A DNA stretch of 64,000 nt from Luteococcus sp038433155 (GTDB lineage Bacteria; Actinomycetota; Actinomycetes; Propionibacteriales; Propionibacteriaceae): contig NZ_JBCDMW010000030.1 in NCBI RefSeq assembly GCF_038433155.1, forward strand, positions 52,298 through 116,297, given 5' to 3'. The notes beneath the pieces are model-generated. The model ran no database searches. It was not told the DNA's origin and saw only the letters and a program-made list of their open reading frames with translations. Every line of letters starts with the position of its first letter. The first letter of the stretch is position 1. Positions 52,990 to 61,611 of this stretch are shown here, piece after piece. The translations under genes were made by a program, and so were the position numbers.

Positions 52990-54498
52990 ATGAGCACAGC
53001 CGTGAAGTCACCCCCCGGGGCGGCCCCCGACACCGGTGCCGACATCAGCCCCGCCGAGATGTTTCGTCGGATCTACCGGCTCTTCTACAACAAGCGCTTC
53101 GGGCTGTGGCTGATCTTCGCCATGGCACTGCTCTCCCTGCTGGGCGCCCTGTTCACCCAGGTGCCGGCCGAGGTGCGGGCCGACCCGGCCAAGTACGCCT
53201 CCTTTCTGGAGAGCGTGCAGCCCAAGTACCGCGGCTGGACCATGCCGCTGAGCTTCCTGGGCGTCTTCCACATGTTCAGCTCCTGGCCCTTCCGGATCAT
53301 CAACATCCTGCTGGTGCTCAGCATCATCGCCTGCACCACCCACCGGCTGCCCACGCTGTGGCGCAATGCCACCAAGCCGCACACCCACGTGCGGGAGGGC
53401 TTCTTCGACCACGCCCGCACCCATCGCAGCACCGTCGTCAGCGGCGACGCCCAGGCCCTGCTGGAGGAGGCTCGCGGCAAGCTGGCCCACAAGCGCTTCC
53501 GGATCATCCAGGATGATTCGGCCGACGGGCTGAACCTGTACGCCGACCGCAACCGGTGGATGCCCCTAGGCACCGCCTTCGCCCACGCCGCCTTCTGCCT
53601 GATCCTGCTGGGCGTGCTGGTGACCAACAACACCGGCTTCCACGAGGACCAGTTCACCGTGCCGGTCGGGATGGGGCCGCAGGCCGTCGGGCACGGCACC
53701 GGCCTGTCGATCGAGGCCAAGAGCTTCACCGACAGCTACCACGACGACGGCAGCCCGATGGACTACGCCTCCGAGGTGGTGCTCTACAAGGACGGGCAGA
53801 AGATCAAGGAACACACCCTGCGGGTCAATGCGGCGCTGAAGCATGACCGGGTGATGTTCAACCAGTCCTACTTCGGCTTTGCCGCCGACCTGACGGTCAA
53901 GGACAGCAAGGGTGCCGAGCTGATGCACAACGGCGTCGCCCTGCAGTACCAGACCCAGGACGAGACCCAGAACTACGGCAAGACCACCCTGCCCAATGGG
54001 ATGCAGCTCTACGTCGTCGCCCCGGCCTCGGGTCAGACCGACGCCCGGATCGGCCCCGGCCAGGTGCTGGTGGAGCTCTACCCGGCGGACAGCAATGAGC
54101 CCGTCGACAGCCAGGTGATCAGCCAGGGCAAGCCGGCCCAGGTTGGCGAGCTGCAGATGACCTTCAACCGGGAGCGCCAGTTCACCGGCCTGATGGTCAG
54201 CAAGGACAACGGCGCCCCGCTGGTCTGGCTGGGATCGCTGCTGCTGGTGCTGGGGATGATCTGCACCATGTTCTTCCGTCACCAGCGGTTGTGGATCCGG
54301 ATCCACCCCGGGACCGACGGCAACCAGGTCCGGGTGGCCTCCCCGGACAAGCACGACACCCTGTTCGAGAATGAGGTGACCCGCTTCGTCGATTCGCTGG
54401 GCGGCAAGGACCTCGACGCGGATCCGGAGCCGTCCGGCGCCGGGACCGACGCGCACTCCACCAACCACCTCACCACTACCGGGAGCACCCATGCTTGA
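52990..54498 (+). CDS. resB: Cytochrome c biogenesis protein ResB
   Basis: A 502-residue System II protein that with CcsB/ResC exports heme and attaches it to apocytochrome c. Three N-terminal membrane segments (FGLWLIFAMALLSLLGALFT, FRIINILLVLSIIACTTHRL, TAFAHAAFCLILLGVLVTNN), a large outer domain, and a last segment (VWLGSLLLVLGMICTMFF). GVFHMFSSWPFRIIN is conserved. Its end overlaps the start of ccsB by 8 bp. Confidence 0.94.
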   Translation: MSTAVKSPPGAAPDTGADISPAEMFRRIYRLFYNKRFGLWLIFAMALLSLLGALFTQVPAEVRADPAKYASFLESVQPKYRGWTMPLSFLGVFHMFSSWPFRIINILLVLSIIACTTHRLPTLWRNATKPHTHVREGFFDHARTHRSTVVSGDAQALLEEARGKLAHKRFRIIQDDSADGLNLYADRNRWMPLGTAFAHAAFCLILLGVLVTNNTGFHEDQFTVPVGMGPQAVGHGTGLSIEAKSFTDSYHDDGSPMDYASEVVLYKDGQKIKEHTLRVNAALKHDRVMFNQSYFGFAADLTVKDSKGAELMHNGVALQYQTQDETQNYGKTTLPNGMQLYVVAPASGQTDARIGPGQVLVELYPADSNEPVDSQVISQGKPAQVGELQMTFNRERQFTGLMVSKDNGAPLVWLGSLLLVLGMICTMFFRHQRLWIRIHPGTDGNQVRVASPDKHDTLFENEVTRFVDSLGGKDLDADPEPSGAGTDAHSTNHLTTTGSTHA

Positions 54499-55348
54499 GA
54501 TCTCGAAGTACTGCCTCATCGCAGCCGTCGCCCTGGTGGGGCTGGCCGCCGTCGCCTTCCTGGCCGGGCTGACCACCTCTCGTCGGGGGGCCGTGCTGGC
54601 CACCGCCGGCGGGCCGAATGTCAGCGTCGCCGCACCCAGCCGCGGGGTGGCCTGGTACGGCAGCCAGCTGACCCTGGCCGCCGCCGTGCTGATGACCATC
54701 AGCCTGGTCTGCCGGGCGATCGTGGTGAAGCACGCCCCCTTCTCCAACCAGTACGAGTTCGCCTGTGCCTTCGGCTGGGGGATGCTGGCCTTCTACGTCT
54801 ACTTCGAGCGGCGCCACCAGGCCCGGGCACTGGGCATCGCGCTGCTGCCGATGGCGCTGGCCGTCCTGATCTACGCCGCCACCCGGGATGACATCACCAA
54901 ACCGCTGATGCCGGCCCTGCAGAGCCCCTTCATGCTGACCGTGCACGTCTTCCTGGCGGTGCTGGGCTACGGCGCGGGCGGCGTCGCCTCGGCCGCGGGC
55001 ATCCTCTACCTGCTCAAGCCGAAGGTTAACTGGGCCAGCCTGCCCAGCCGGGAGCGGCTGGACGAGCTGGGCTACCGCGCCGTCGTCTTCAGCTTCCCGC
55101 TGCTGACCATGATGAATATCCAGGGCGCCATCTGGGCCAACACCGCCTGGGGCAAGTACTGGAGCTGGGACCCCAAGGAGACCGCCGCCCTGGTCACCTG
55201 GCTGATCTACGGCGCCTACATCCACGCCCGGGTCACCAAGGGCTGGCAGGGCAACCGCTCCGCCTTCCTGCTGATCCTGGGCTTCGTCGCCATCCTGTTC
55301 ACCTTCCTGGGCAACCACTTCTTCGGCGGCATGCACTCCTACGCCTGA
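54491..55348 (+). CDS. ccsB: Heme transporter/lyase CcsB (ResC)
   Basis: A 285-residue membrane protein with about eight segments, the heme-handling partner of ResB. The tryptophan-rich WWD-type motif WGKYWSWDPKETAALVTWLI is present with conserved His residues (HVFLAVLGYG, NHFFGGMHSYA) expected to bind heme. It overlaps resB by 8 bp. Together with resB, ccdA and tlpA it gives a complete System II set sufficient to mature NrfHA. Confidence 0.95.
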   Translation: MLEISKYCLIAAVALVGLAAVAFLAGLTTSRRGAVLATAGGPNVSVAAPSRGVAWYGSQLTLAAAVLMTISLVCRAIVVKHAPFSNQYEFACAFGWGMLAFYVYFERRHQARALGIALLPMALAVLIYAATRDDITKPLMPALQSPFMLTVHVFLAVLGYGAGGVASAAGILYLLKPKVNWASLPSRERLDELGYRAVVFSFPLLTMMNIQGAIWANTAWGKYWSWDPKETAALVTWLIYGAYIHARVTKGWQGNRSAFLLILGFVAILFTFLGNHFFGGMHSYA

Positions 55349-55452
55349 CCTGACCGCCCGAGCCCGTCGCCGGATCTGCCACCGTTGGTGGTGACGACGA
55401 CGGGCTCGGTCCTTCTTCCACCCGAGCCCACATCCCGAGGGAGCAGCACCAG

Positions 55453-56142
55453 ATGTCCGAGCAGCACGCCACCGAGCAGCACGCCACCGAACCACATCCC
55501 GAGCAGCATCCTGGCGACCCGGCCGCCACGTCGGGGGACTGGCGCGCCCGGCTGCGGCAGAGCAAGGTCGGCAGCCTGGCCGTGCTGGGCACCACCCTGG
55601 CCGTAGTGCTGACCGGCGCGTGGCTGGTGAACCGCTCCGATTCCGAACCCGCCGCGGGAGGCTCCGGGGGGACCGGGGGCGCGCAGTCGGTCACGCTGGA
55701 GGGTGACCAGAGCGGCTCGGCCCCCGAGGTGGGCCAGCCCGCGCCCGGCTTCACCGCGACCACGATGGACGGCAAGCAGGTCTCGCTGGCCTCTCTGAAG
55801 GGCAAGCCGGTGTGGATCACCTTCGGGGCGACGTGGTGCACCGCCTGCCGCGCGGAGGCCCCGGACATCGAGGCCGCGTGGCAGGCCGGCAAGCCCAAGG
55901 GCGTCACGGTGCTGGCGGTCTTCATCAAGGAGGATGCGGCCACGGTGCGCGGCTATGCCAACCGGCTCAACCTGAGCTTCCCCATGGTGAGCGACCCCAA
56001 CACCGAGCTGGCCTCCCGCTACCGCTCCATCGGGATCCCGTCGCACTTCTTCATCGACGGTGAAGGCGTCCTGCGCAAGAGCCACGTCGGGGCATTGACG
56101 GCGGAGCAGATGCAGCAGAACCTGGCCGAGATCGGCGGCTGA
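55453..56142 (+). CDS. TlpA/ResA-family thiol-disulfide reductase
   Basis: A 229-residue membrane-anchored thioredoxin-like protein. Membrane segment at about 40-60; thioredoxin domain with the C129-TA-C132 active site in FGATWCTACRAEAP and the cis-Pro in IGIPSHFFID. It keeps the CxxCH cysteines of apocytochromes reduced, receiving electrons from CcdA. The cytoplasmic N-terminus is a His/Glu-rich imperfect repeat (EQHATEQHATEPHPEQHP), which is unusual. It is last in the maturation operon, 104 bp after ccsB. Confidence 0.92.
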   Translation: MSEQHATEQHATEPHPEQHPGDPAATSGDWRARLRQSKVGSLAVLGTTLAVVLTGAWLVNRSDSEPAAGGSGGTGGAQSVTLEGDQSGSAPEVGQPAPGFTATTMDGKQVSLASLKGKPVWITFGATWCTACRAEAPDIEAAWQAGKPKGVTVLAVFIKEDAATVRGYANRLNLSFPMVSDPNTELASRYRSIGIPSHFFIDGEGVLRKSHVGALTAEQMQQNLAEIGG

Positions 56143-56265
56143 CGAGCCGACCGGCACGCCGCCCATCCCCTCCACGCGCCCCGTCCCCACGCCCCATCGG
56201 TGTGCCCCATCCGCACTTGGCCAGGGGTGAGGGCAGTCGGGAACTCGGGCGTCGGGCGGGAACCT

Positions 56266-56330
56266 GGCGATGCCCGTCGAAGACCTGCCAATGCCCGTCG
56301 CAGACCTGGGTGCGCCGTCGCAGAGTTGGA
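56266..56330. repeat. 21-bp imperfect tandem repeat
   Basis: GGCGATGCCCGTCGAAGACCT-type unit at 56266-56286, a close copy at 56287-56307 and a degenerate third copy after it, between the convergent tlpA and DUF3267 genes. Confidence 0.65.
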
Positions 56331-56355
56331 ATGCCCCGGCGGGGCCGAGGTCTGC

Positions 56356-56943
56356 TCAGGCGGGGGCTTGGGGGCGGTGCACCCGGACCCCGGCACGCTG
56401 GTCCTCCACCAGGGTTCCGGGCGGCTCGGTCAGCGCGGCCCAGCAGAGCCAGGCGTCGCCCACCCCACCGGACAGGTGCAGCGCGAAGGGCAGCACCCAC
56501 CACGCGGGATTGGGCCCGACGGCCAGCATCACCAACAGGCCCAGATTGACCGCCACATTGGGCAGGGCGGCCACGGCGATGTACTGCCGACGGGTGAACC
56601 GGTGCCCCTCACAGGTGGTGTAGAGGTAGGGCAACCCGGGTGACATCATGCCGGCGCCGAACCGCGGCCGGGCACGAAGGGCCGCCATTCCCAGACCGTG
56701 CAGCAGCTCGTGCAGGGCCATGGTGCCGATGGTCATGAAGGTGGTCCCGATCACCAGCAACAGGGCCCGACGGGCATCAAGGTCATAACTGCCCGACGCC
56801 TCGTCGCGCCAGGCCAGGATGCCCAGCCCCAGCGCGGCCCCACCAAACAGGAAACCCGTCCCCAGCGCGGCCATCCACGCCTGGGAACGCTCGCCGGGAA
56901 CCTTGCTCTCACTGGTCCCAGGGAGCTTGGGCGGGTACCACAT
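56356..56943 (-). CDS. DUF3267-type membrane metalloprotease homologue
   Basis: A 195-residue membrane protein with about four segments. The zinc-type motif H78-E79-LL-H82 in ALHELLHGLGMAALRARP and the later ALPNVAVNLGLLVML (Asn-Pro-like region) match the DUF3267 family, distantly related to site-2 proteases. FGAGMMSPGLPYLYTTCEG is also family-like. No substrate is known. It converges on the tlpA operon. Confidence 0.82.
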   Translation of the reverse strand: MWYPPKLPGTSESKVPGERSQAWMAALGTGFLFGGAALGLGILAWRDEASGSYDLDARRALLLVIGTTFMTIGTMALHELLHGLGMAALRARPRFGAGMMSPGLPYLYTTCEGHRFTRRQYIAVAALPNVAVNLGLLVMLAVGPNPAWWVLPFALHLSGGVGDAWLCWAALTEPPGTLVEDQRAGVRVHRPQAPA

Positions 56944-57118
56944 GGCTTGATCCTATGCGGCCGCCAGCTCCCGATTCCGAAGAGCGGCCGCCAGTTGCCG
57001 GGCCCGGCCCTCCGCCCGCGCAACGGACGGTCGGAAGGCCGGATTCTGGCGGTTGGTTCCCGGAAATCCGGGTGCAGCAGCCATCGGTGGGCTGCCAGAC
57101 TGGACCGGAAGGAGTGAC

Positions 57119-57556
57119 ATGGATCTGGTGATTGCCCCGGGGCCGGGCGTGCCGCAGGGCCTGGTGGTGCCCGAGGCGGAGCTGTCCGAACGGTTCAGCC
57201 GTTCCGGCGGGCCGGGCGGGCAGGGCGTGAACACCACCGACTCCCGGGTCCAGCTCACCCTTGACCTGGCCGCCTCCACGGCCTTCACCGAGCGGCAGCG
57301 GGAACGGCTGCTGACCAGCCTTGCCGGCCGACTGGACGGAAGCCTGCTACGGATCGACGCCAGCGAGCACCGCCACCAGCGACGCAACCGGGCCGCCGCC
57401 CGGGAACGGATGGCGGCCCTGCTCCGCGACGCCCTGTCGCCGCCGCCACCCAGCCGTCGGGCCACCAAGCCGTCGCGCGGCTCGGTCCGTCGCCGGCTGG
57501 AGGCCAAGAAGAGACGCTCGGAGACCAAGCGGCTGCGCGGCCGCCCCACCGACTGA
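57119..57556 (+). CDS. arfB: ArfB-type peptidyl-tRNA hydrolase (ribosome rescue)
   Basis: A 145-residue release-factor-like protein that frees stalled ribosomes. The GGQ loop is SRSGGPGGQGVNTTDSRVQL (residues about 28-47), with the catalytic Gln at 35. The basic tail SRRATKPSRGSVRRRLEAKK then RRSETKRLRGR is needed for entering the empty mRNA channel. ATG 57119 follows AAGGAG. The 3' half (57347-57556) is covered on the other strand by the end of the NCS1 permease frame. Confidence 0.93.
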   Translation: MDLVIAPGPGVPQGLVVPEAELSERFSRSGGPGGQGVNTTDSRVQLTLDLAASTAFTERQRERLLTSLAGRLDGSLLRIDASEHRHQRRNRAAARERMAALLRDALSPPPPSRRATKPSRGSVRRRLEAKKRRSETKRLRGRPTD

Positions 57557-59116
57557 GGCAGCACCCGCTGAGGCAGCACCACCTGTGACCGCCCGGGGGA
57601 TGACTTCGGGTTTCCCGGCTACTCCCCCCGCCACCTGTCGGGCCAGCGGTAGGTAGGCCAGGAAGGCCACCACCAGGGCGATCACCACACCGATCGAGGT
57701 GTGCGCCCAGACTCCGTCGCGGCCGCCGAAGCCCAGCGGTCCCAGCAGGTAGCCCTGCCAACCCAGCCAACCGGCGTAGTTGTTGGTGACCAGCCCGAAG
57801 CCGAGCACGCAGCAGACCAGCATCAACGCCAGCGGCTGCCACTTCACCGAGCCATAGCCGCGCCTCGACGCGTCGAACAGCCGACGCCCGTCGTAGCCGG
57901 CCCGCCAGCGGACCATCACCAGGTCGGCCAGGAAGATCCCGGCCCAGGCCGCCTCGGGCACGCCCAGGGTGATCAGGAATCCGGTGAACGGCCCCATGAA
58001 GTCCAGCGCGAACCAGACCACGTAGACCGCCCCCAGGCTCATCAGGATCCCGTCGATGGCGGCCGCCTGCCAACGCTTGACCGGCAGCCCGACGGCCAGC
58101 AGGCACAGGCCCGACGAGTACAGGTCCAGCGTCGCCCCGGCGATCTGCCCGGCCATCGCGAACAGCCAGAAGGGCACCATGAACCAGACCGGGGCCAGGG
58201 CGGCCAGGGTGCCGATCGGGTCGGCGGCCATCTGCTCGATCAGGCCGGGATTGCTGCCCACCAGCAGCAGGCCGTAGCCGATCAGCAGCACGACGGGCAC
58301 CGAACCACCCGCCGTCGTCCACCCCACGATCCCGGGGCGCGACGAGCTGCGCGGCAGGTAGCGGGAGTAGTCGGCCGAGCCGGTGAACCAGCCCGCCCCG
58401 AAGGCGCAGAAGACCATGATGGTGGCACCCACCACCGCGTACGCATTGCCGGCCGGGTGCTTGCCCAACTCACCGACGTGCAGCTGGTCCGCGGTGAGCA
58501 GCATGAAGACCGCGGTCATGGCCAGGGTGAGCCAGCTGAACAGTTTCTGGGCGCGCATCACCGCGTCGAAGCCCAGGATGCCCAGGGCCATCACCAGCGT
58601 GACCACCACCACGAAGGCCACCACCTTGACCAGGCCCGCGTCGACGCCCATCCGCTGGGCGATGGTTCCCGACGCGAGCACCGCCACCGAGACGTTGATG
58701 ATCTCCCAGCCCAGCATCAGCAGGTAGCCGATCATCCCGGAGACGAAGTTGCCGTGCACGCCGAAGACGGCGCGGGACAGCACCATGGTGGGGACCGAGC
58801 CGCGCATCCCCACCAGGGAGATCAGGCCCACCATGAAGAAGCTGACCACCACCCCGACGAGGCTGACCAGCAGCGCCTGACCGAAGGAGATGCCGAACTC
58901 CAACAGGTAGGCGCCCCAGGCCACCTGCAGCAGGGTGATGTTTCCGGCGCACCAGGGCCAGAACATGTCGCGGGGGCGTCCCTTGCGGTCGGCCTCCGAG
59001 ATCACGTCGATCCCGTGGGTCTCGATGCGCAGGGCTTGGGAGTACGGTCCGGGGGTGTCGACGGGGGATTCCTCGGCGATTGAACGCTGTTCAAGCAAGT
59101 GGCTCACTCGCGACAT
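57347..59116 (-). CDS. NCS1-family nucleobase permease with extended C-terminus
   Basis: A 589-residue transporter with 12 membrane segments of the cytosine/purine permease family (CodB/PucI-like), probably importing a nucleobase or related compound. GSADYSRYLP with AFGAGWFTGSADY, and MFWPWCAGNITLLQVAWGAY are typical. ATG 59116 was chosen from the family start. The recognisable domain ends near SPLARQ..., around 57620; after that about 90 residues of Ala/Gly/Arg-rich sequence continue antisense to arfB until TAG at 57347. The tail may be a lost-stop extension. Confidence 0.87.
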   Translation of the reverse strand: MSRVSHLLEQRSIAEESPVDTPGPYSQALRIETHGIDVISEADRKGRPRDMFWPWCAGNITLLQVAWGAYLLEFGISFGQALLVSLVGVVVSFFMVGLISLVGMRGSVPTMVLSRAVFGVHGNFVSGMIGYLLMLGWEIINVSVAVLASGTIAQRMGVDAGLVKVVAFVVVVTLVMALGILGFDAVMRAQKLFSWLTLAMTAVFMLLTADQLHVGELGKHPAGNAYAVVGATIMVFCAFGAGWFTGSADYSRYLPRSSSRPGIVGWTTAGGSVPVVLLIGYGLLLVGSNPGLIEQMAADPIGTLAALAPVWFMVPFWLFAMAGQIAGATLDLYSSGLCLLAVGLPVKRWQAAAIDGILMSLGAVYVVWFALDFMGPFTGFLITLGVPEAAWAGIFLADLVMVRWRAGYDGRRLFDASRRGYGSVKWQPLALMLVCCVLGFGLVTNNYAGWLGWQGYLLGPLGFGGRDGVWAHTSIGVVIALVVAFLAYLPLARQVAGGVAGKPEVIPRAVTGGAASAGAASVGGAAAQPLGLRASLLGLQPATDRAARRLGGPTAGWRRRQGVAEQGRHPFPGGGPVASLVAVLAGVDP

Positions 59117-59244
59117 TCTGGTGCAGCCGACCCCACCCCGCGGCACAATCGGCCTCACGCGAGACGGCTCCACAATTGTCCCCACAGGATCACGGGGCAC
59201 CATGGATGCCACCCCCTGACCTCCCAGACTCCCGAGAGGAAGCG

Positions 59245-59682
59245 ATGACCGGCCACACCCTGCTGGACCTGGCCCTGGTGCTGCTACTGGTCAGCCATGC
59301 CGTGCGGGGCTGGCTCACCGGCGCGCTGGTCAGCGTCCTGGGGCTGGCCGGGCTCCTGCTGGGCGCCGCGGGCGGGCTGTGGCTGGTGCCGCGGCTGATC
59401 TCCCGCTGGGGCAGCGGGCTGGCGGATCCGCTGCCCGTGGTGCTGCTGGCCGGCGGCGTGCTGGTCACCGCGCAGCTCGGCGAGGCCCTGTTGCGCCGGA
59501 TCGGCTTGCGGCTGCGGGCCCAGGCCTCCGGCCAGAGTGCCCGACGGCTGGATGCCGGGCTGGGCGCGCTGGCGTCGATGCTGGTGGTCAGCATCGTCGT
59601 CACCCTGCTGGGTGGCGCGGTGCGCCCGTCGCTTCCCCGGAGCCTGGCGGCCACCCTCAACCAGTCCAGGGTGTTGCCGTGA
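59245..59682 (+). CDS. CvpA-like membrane domain, N-terminal half of a split MarP
   Basis: A 145-residue protein of four membrane segments (LLDLALVLLLVSHAVRGW, LVSVLGLAGLLLGAAGGLWL, LPVVLLAGGVLVTAQLGEAL, LGALASMLVVSIVVTLLGGA) like the CvpA-type N-terminus of the mycobacterial acid-resistance protease MarP. The frame stops at TGA 59680, overlapping the start of a protease frame by 4 bp. In intact MarP both parts are one chain, so this is either a frameshifted gene or a natural split pair. Confidence 0.8.
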   Translation: MTGHTLLDLALVLLLVSHAVRGWLTGALVSVLGLAGLLLGAAGGLWLVPRLISRWGSGLADPLPVVLLAGGVLVTAQLGEALLRRIGLRLRAQASGQSARRLDAGLGALASMLVVSIVVTLLGGAVRPSLPRSLAATLNQSRVLP

Positions 59683-60449
59683 TGGAGGGCCTCACCCCGG
59701 ACCAGGCCGGCCGGTGGGCCAGCCAGGTCACCGACCGCTTCAGCCGGGCCGGCTTCCCCCGGGTCTTCAGCGGCCTGTCCCCCGAACCCGTGCTTCCGGT
59801 TCCGGCGCCGGACACCGCCGCCGCCAAGACGACCGCCGTGCGGCGGGCGGCCGCGGGAATCGTGAAGATCACCTCCGATGCCGACGCCTGTTCCCAGACC
59901 CACACCGGCACCGGCTGGGTGGTGGCACCCCACCGGGTGGCCACCAATGCGCACGTCGTGGCCGGTGCCCGGGACACCTCGGTGCGAGTGGGCGGGGTGG
60001 GCCAGCGCCTGGAGGCCACCGTCGTCGCCTTCAACCCGGACCTGGACCTGGCCATCCTGGACGTGCCGGGGCTGGGCGCAGCGCCGCTGCCGCGCACGGG
60101 CCCCCTGGAGAAGGGGCAGGACGCGGTGGTGGCGGGCTTCCCGATGAATGCCGGCTACACCGTCAAGGCCGCCCGCGTCCGCGGCACCGTCACCGCTGGT
60201 GGCGACGACATCTACGGCGGCAAGGGCGTGACCCGGCAGGTCTATTCCCTCAGCGGCACGGTGCAGCCCGGCAACTCGGGTGGCCCGCTGCTCACCTCCG
60301 ACGGGAAGGTGGCCGGCACCATCTTCGCCCGTTCGATGGTGGACCATTCCACCGGCTATGCCCTGACCGACGCCGCCACCGACGAGATGCTGGACAACGC
60401 GGCCGGCTACCGCACCCCGGTCAGCACCCAGGGCTGCGCGAAGTCCTGA
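59679..60449 (+). CDS. Trypsin-like serine protease, C-terminal half of a split MarP
   Basis: A 256-residue chymotrypsin-fold protease domain. The triad is H92 (VATNAHVVAGA), D123 (PDLDLAILDV) and S200 (VQPGNSGGPLL). Two Cys (C71 and near the C-terminus, QGCAKS) may pair as the regulatory disulfide of MarP. The GTG start (59679) overlaps the TGA of the membrane half. Read alone it has no signal peptide, so it could not reach the periplasm-like space; the family-like linker FPRVFSGLSPEPVLPVPAPD continues straight from the upstream frame, which favours a frameshift. Confidence 0.85.
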   Translation: MMEGLTPDQAGRWASQVTDRFSRAGFPRVFSGLSPEPVLPVPAPDTAAAKTTAVRRAAAGIVKITSDADACSQTHTGTGWVVAPHRVATNAHVVAGARDTSVRVGGVGQRLEATVVAFNPDLDLAILDVPGLGAAPLPRTGPLEKGQDAVVAGFPMNAGYTVKAARVRGTVTAGGDDIYGGKGVTRQVYSLSGTVQPGNSGGPLLTSDGKVAGTIFARSMVDHSTGYALTDAATDEMLDNAAGYRTPVSTQGCAKS

Positions 60450-60852
60450 ACCAGCAGCTGAACCGCTTCCGACGGAGCCGAACCCCGCGCACCCTCCTTG
60501 GCCTTGCCGGGGCTCACGGGCACGACCCGCTGGATGCGGCTGTCACGCACCCTGCCCAGTGGACGACTGCCCCGCGGCCCGGTCGCCATCCTCTGCACCG
60601 GTGCCCTGCGCGTTGAACGGTTGCCCTCCCCATTGGACGGTCGCCCTGCCCATTGGACAGTTGCCCTGCGATGGTTGTTTCTCTCGGAGAGCGGCCGTCC
60701 AGCCCGCAAGCCGGCACGTCAGCTCGCAAGCCGGCACTTCGGCCCGCAGGGCCACCCCGGTCCCGTCGCGACCTACCCACGGCCACGGACGATTCCCGAC
60801 GCGAAACCGACGCCGAAATCTGGCATGCTCAAGAGGTGCAGGAACAGGCCCG
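60450..60852. repeat. 403-bp intergenic region with two 20-bp tandem arrays
   Basis: No gene seen. Array 1 (about 60599-60678) has four imperfect units of the type GGTTGCCCTCCCCATTGGAC. Array 2 (60701-60760) has AGCCCGCAAGCCGGCACGTC, AGCTCGCAAGCCGGCACTTC and a degenerate third unit. Both have a 20-bp period though the sequences differ. Confidence 0.75.
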
Positions 60853-61611
60853 ATGAGTCAGCAGAAGCCCGCCACCACCCCCGCAGGCCCCGTGCCGCGG
60901 CGCTACCGCGACCCCAGGCTGGCCGGGCTGCGGCGCCTGGTCCGCAAGACGGTGCTGGCCGGGGCGGTGAAGGTGGCCGTCGACGTCGAACTGCACGGGC
61001 ACGAGAATGTGGAGGGGCTCGACGGGCCCTTCGTGGTGGTGGCCAACCACTCGTCGCATCTGGACACCGCGCTGATCTATGCCGCGCTGCCTGACCACCT
61101 GACCACCAACCTGGCCGCGGGCGCCGCCGCCGATCACTTCTTCCTGCACTGGTACACCGCGCTGGCCCCCGTGCTGCTGTTCAATGCCTACCCGATTGAC
61201 CGCCCGGGCCGTCCACACAAGGGCAACCACAAGGGGCTTTCCACCGCCCTGTTGCAGGACGGCACCCCGCTGCTGATCTTCCCCGAGGGCACCCGCTCCC
61301 GCACCGGGGCGATGGCCACCTTCACCCCCGGCGTCGGCCGGCTGTGCTCCAGCGCCAAGGTGCCGTGCGTGCCGGTGGCGCTGGTGGGTTGCGCCGACGC
61401 GTGGCCGGCCCAGGCCCGCTTCCCGCGCTGGCCACGCCGCACGGTGCACGTGGTGGTTGGCCGCCCGCTGGAGCCCCGACCCAACGAGGGGATCGGGGCC
61501 TTCACCCGTCGGGTGGAGCGCGAGGTGGTGGACATGCACGACGCCACCGCGGAGCGCTACGGCATGCGATCGCTGGCGTTGTTGGCGGCCCGTCGGGTCC
61601 GCCGCCGCTGA
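60853..61611 (+). CDS. 1-acyl-glycerol-3-phosphate acyltransferase-like protein (PlsC family)
   Basis: A 252-residue lipid acyltransferase. The catalytic HxxxxD motif is H66-SSHL-D71 in VVVANHSSHLDTALIYAAL; the phosphate-binding FPEGTRSRTGAMA and the block VPCVPVALVG follow in the usual order. Such enzymes acylate lysophosphatidic acid or related lipids at the membrane. ATG 60853 was chosen from the family-like length; the ribosome site is weak. Confidence 0.88.
   Translation: MSQQKPATTPAGPVPRRYRDPRLAGLRRLVRKTVLAGAVKVAVDVELHGHENVEGLDGPFVVVANHSSHLDTALIYAALPDHLTTNLAAGAAADHFFLHWYTALAPVLLFNAYPIDRPGRPHKGNHKGLSTALLQDGTPLLIFPEGTRSRTGAMATFTPGVGRLCSSAKVPCVPVALVGCADAWPAQARFPRWPRRTVHVVVGRPLEPRPNEGIGAFTRRVEREVVDMHDATAERYGMRSLALLAARRVRRR

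Noticed and set aside
60599..60760. Possible CRISPR array
   Set aside because: Units are directly adjacent 20-bp imperfect repeats with no spacers, and no cas gene is near.
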